From Tretioscincus oriximinensis (Eukaryota > Chordata > Lepidosauria > Squamata > Gymnophthalmidae): 64,000 nt of DNA. Within the stretch, counting starts at the first letter, position 1; each line of letters starts with the position of its first letter. A model generated the notes under the pieces. The model was not told where the DNA came from, ran no database searches, and saw only the letters and a list, made by a program, of their open reading frames with translations. The position numbers were made by a program, and so were the translations under genes. The DNA is taken from positions 4,448,787 to 4,512,786 of the forward strand of contig JAJVDF010000016.1 in NCBI GenBank assembly GCA_022410635.1, read 5' to 3'. Below, one piece after another: positions 62,957 through 64,000 of the stretch.

Positions 62957-64000
62957 ATGGAAACTAGAGCCAAGGCCATGGAGAGAACTCAGGTTGCTGA
63001 AGCTGGCAGTGTGGGTGAAATGGAAGGGGCTCAGGCTCAGGGGGTAGCAGACAAGGAGCTGGCTATCCTGAAATTAAGGTTGGAACACGAAGCCCTAATG
63101 AAGAAGCTTGAAGTAGAAGAGAGAATTAAAAGGCTTGAATTAGAAGAAAAAATGAAACAGGCAGAGGAAAGAGAAAGACAAAGGGCACATGAGCAAGAAA
63201 AGGAAATAAGGCAGGCAGAGATTGATAGAGAAGAGAAAGAAAGACAGAGGGCACATGAGCAAGAAAAGGAAATAAGGCAGGCAGAGATTGATAGAGAAGA
63301 GAAAGAAAGACAGAGGGCACACGAGCTTGCTATGTTGTCCATGAAAATACAGGCCAAAGACATGGGACTGTCTGAACTGTCTGGGGCTGGGGCAGCAAGA
63401 CCCACAGACATGCACATGGGTATAGACCTCAAACGTTTTCCTTTGTACAATAAAGGGGATTGTGTGGAATCCTTTCTGTGTCCATTTGAGAGAGCATGTG
63501 ATGAACTGAAAGTTGATCCTGAGGATCAGATGGGATATTTAAGGGCGAGAATTAGTGGGGAACTGCTCAATATCTATGCCCAGATGCTCCCTGAGGATGC
63601 TAAGAAGTACCCCGCATTTAAAGCAATGGTAAAGCAGCGTTTCAATCTGACTGCTGAACATCACAGGCGAGCTTTCAGGGGCATCCAAAAACGTGAGCAG
63701 GAGACATTTTCCCAACTTTCTGCCAGGCTGAGTCAGGCNTTAAGGAAGTGGATCACTGAGGCCTCAGTGACCACTGTGGAACAATTTGAAAGCCTGATAG
63801 CCTTGGAACAATTTTATGAGCAGGTTCCTGGGCACTTACGCTGGATAGTGGCAGATAAAAAGTTCAAAAATGTAACTCTCGCTGCCCAGTACCTGGATGA
63901 ATTAGCGGTGTTAAGACAGGATAGCACTCGTAAGACCCTACATGTACCAGGGAAAGTACCATTTAGCAGACACCCAGGGCCTCCCAAGTACTCACCTGAA
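62957..64000 (+). CDS. gag: Ty3/gypsy (Gmr1-like) Gag, 5' part, open to window edge
   Basis: 348 codons without a stop, truncated by the window end. The ATG at 62957 is the first after the in-frame TAG at 62945. Residues 1-30 are a short leader. About 33-125 form a Lys/Glu/Arg-rich likely coiled coil with a 22-residue tandem repeat (63176-63241, 63242-63307, partial third copy). About 155-228 are a capsid-like region opening with DLKRFP and a CPFERAC segment. About 229-320 resemble the SCAN fold, with F..LSARLSQ.LRKW and LEQFYEQVPGHLRWIV; SCAN domains of vertebrate zinc-finger proteins are thought to derive from Gmr1-like Gag. Gag would assemble the cytoplasmic particle. No CCHC knuckle, protease or polymerase is visible; they would lie downstream. 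One N (63739) falls in a wobble position (Ala). The intact frame suggests recent insertion. Confidence 0.85.
   Translation, partial: METRAKAMERTQVAEAGSVGEMEGAQAQGVADKELAILKLRLEHEALMKKLEVEERIKRLELEEKMKQAEERERQRAHEQEKEIRQAEIDREEKERQRAHEQEKEIRQAEIDREEKERQRAHELAMLSMKIQAKDMGLSELSGAGAARPTDMHMGIDLKRFPLYNKGDCVESFLCPFERACDELKVDPEDQMGYLRARISGELLNIYAQMLPEDAKKYPAFKAMVKQRFNLTAEHHRRAFRGIQKREQETFSQLSARLSQXLRKWITEASVTTVEQFESLIALEQFYEQVPGHLRWIVADKKFKNVTLAAQYLDELAVLRQDSTRKTLHVPGKVPFSRHPGPPKYSPE
63176..63325 (+). repeat. 66-bp in-frame tandem repeat inside gag
   Basis: Two near-identical 66-bp units (the first differs at one base in AGACAAAGG versus AGACAGAGG) and 18 bp of a third. Each adds 22 residues, three heptads plus one, to the predicted coiled coil. 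Confidence 0.9.

Noticed and set aside
63037..63450. Serine/cysteine-rich frame on minus
   Set aside because: Antisense shadow of the retroelement gag, including its tandem repeat.

Overview
The window reads as nuclear, non-coding DNA of a reptile, most likely a squamate (lizard or gecko-like). The reasons are its moderate AT content, scattered single Ns typical of a vertebrate draft assembly, tRNA-derived SINEs whose tails end in (CTT)n as in Sauria-type SINEs, CR1 and CR1/L3-type LINE fragments, and many non-autonomous DNA transposons. I found no exon of a host protein-coding gene, no rRNA or tRNA gene, no CRISPR array and no bacterial signal. Almost every short open frame is chance or lies inside a repeat. 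The best reading is an intron or intergenic region filled with transposable elements.

Layout. 1-9.7 kb: SINE copies, a long palindromic retroposon (2255-2698) with hammerhead-ribozyme-like cores, a second copy at 3294-3477, a hAT-type fold-back element (6002-6244) and the first of seven copies of a fold-back MITE family with 8-bp target duplications (7532-7710). 9.7-24 kb: SINEs, more MITEs, a 74-bp Tc1-like micro-element (12874-12947), a mariner-like fold-back element (13786-14018), a 5'-truncated L3-type LINE whose reverse transcriptase C-terminus is still open (15758-16541), a double-hairpin hAT element (19088-19357) and a CpG-rich chain of palindromes (19705-20240). 24-47 kb: LINE tails, chimeric SINEs, a small hAT fold-back element (28608-28740), more palindromic retroposons (30732-30944, 37409-37587, 45055-45261), a MITE nested in an L3 LINE (43733-44985) and the second mariner-like copy (46896-47131). 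47-60 kb: a solo LTR with a 5-bp target duplication (47402-48097), SINE-seeded CTT microsatellites with a 250-N gap, and a MITE inserted inside a palindromic retroposon (56561-56964).

The last 1.5 kb holds the only substantial coding sequence. It is the 5' end of a Ty3/gypsy-type LTR retrotransposon: an LTR-like end (62504-62565), a primer-binding site matching the 3' end of a tRNA-Leu (62572-62589), a leader, and an uninterrupted gag frame from 62957 that runs off the window edge. The gag has a charged coiled coil with a 22-residue tandem repeat, a capsid-like region and a C-terminal part resembling the SCAN domain, which points to the Gmr1-like group.

The most unusual items are the palindromic retroposon carrying hammerhead-like cores on both strands, the seven-copy fold-back MITE family, and the SCAN-like gag with its exact tRNA-Leu primer site.
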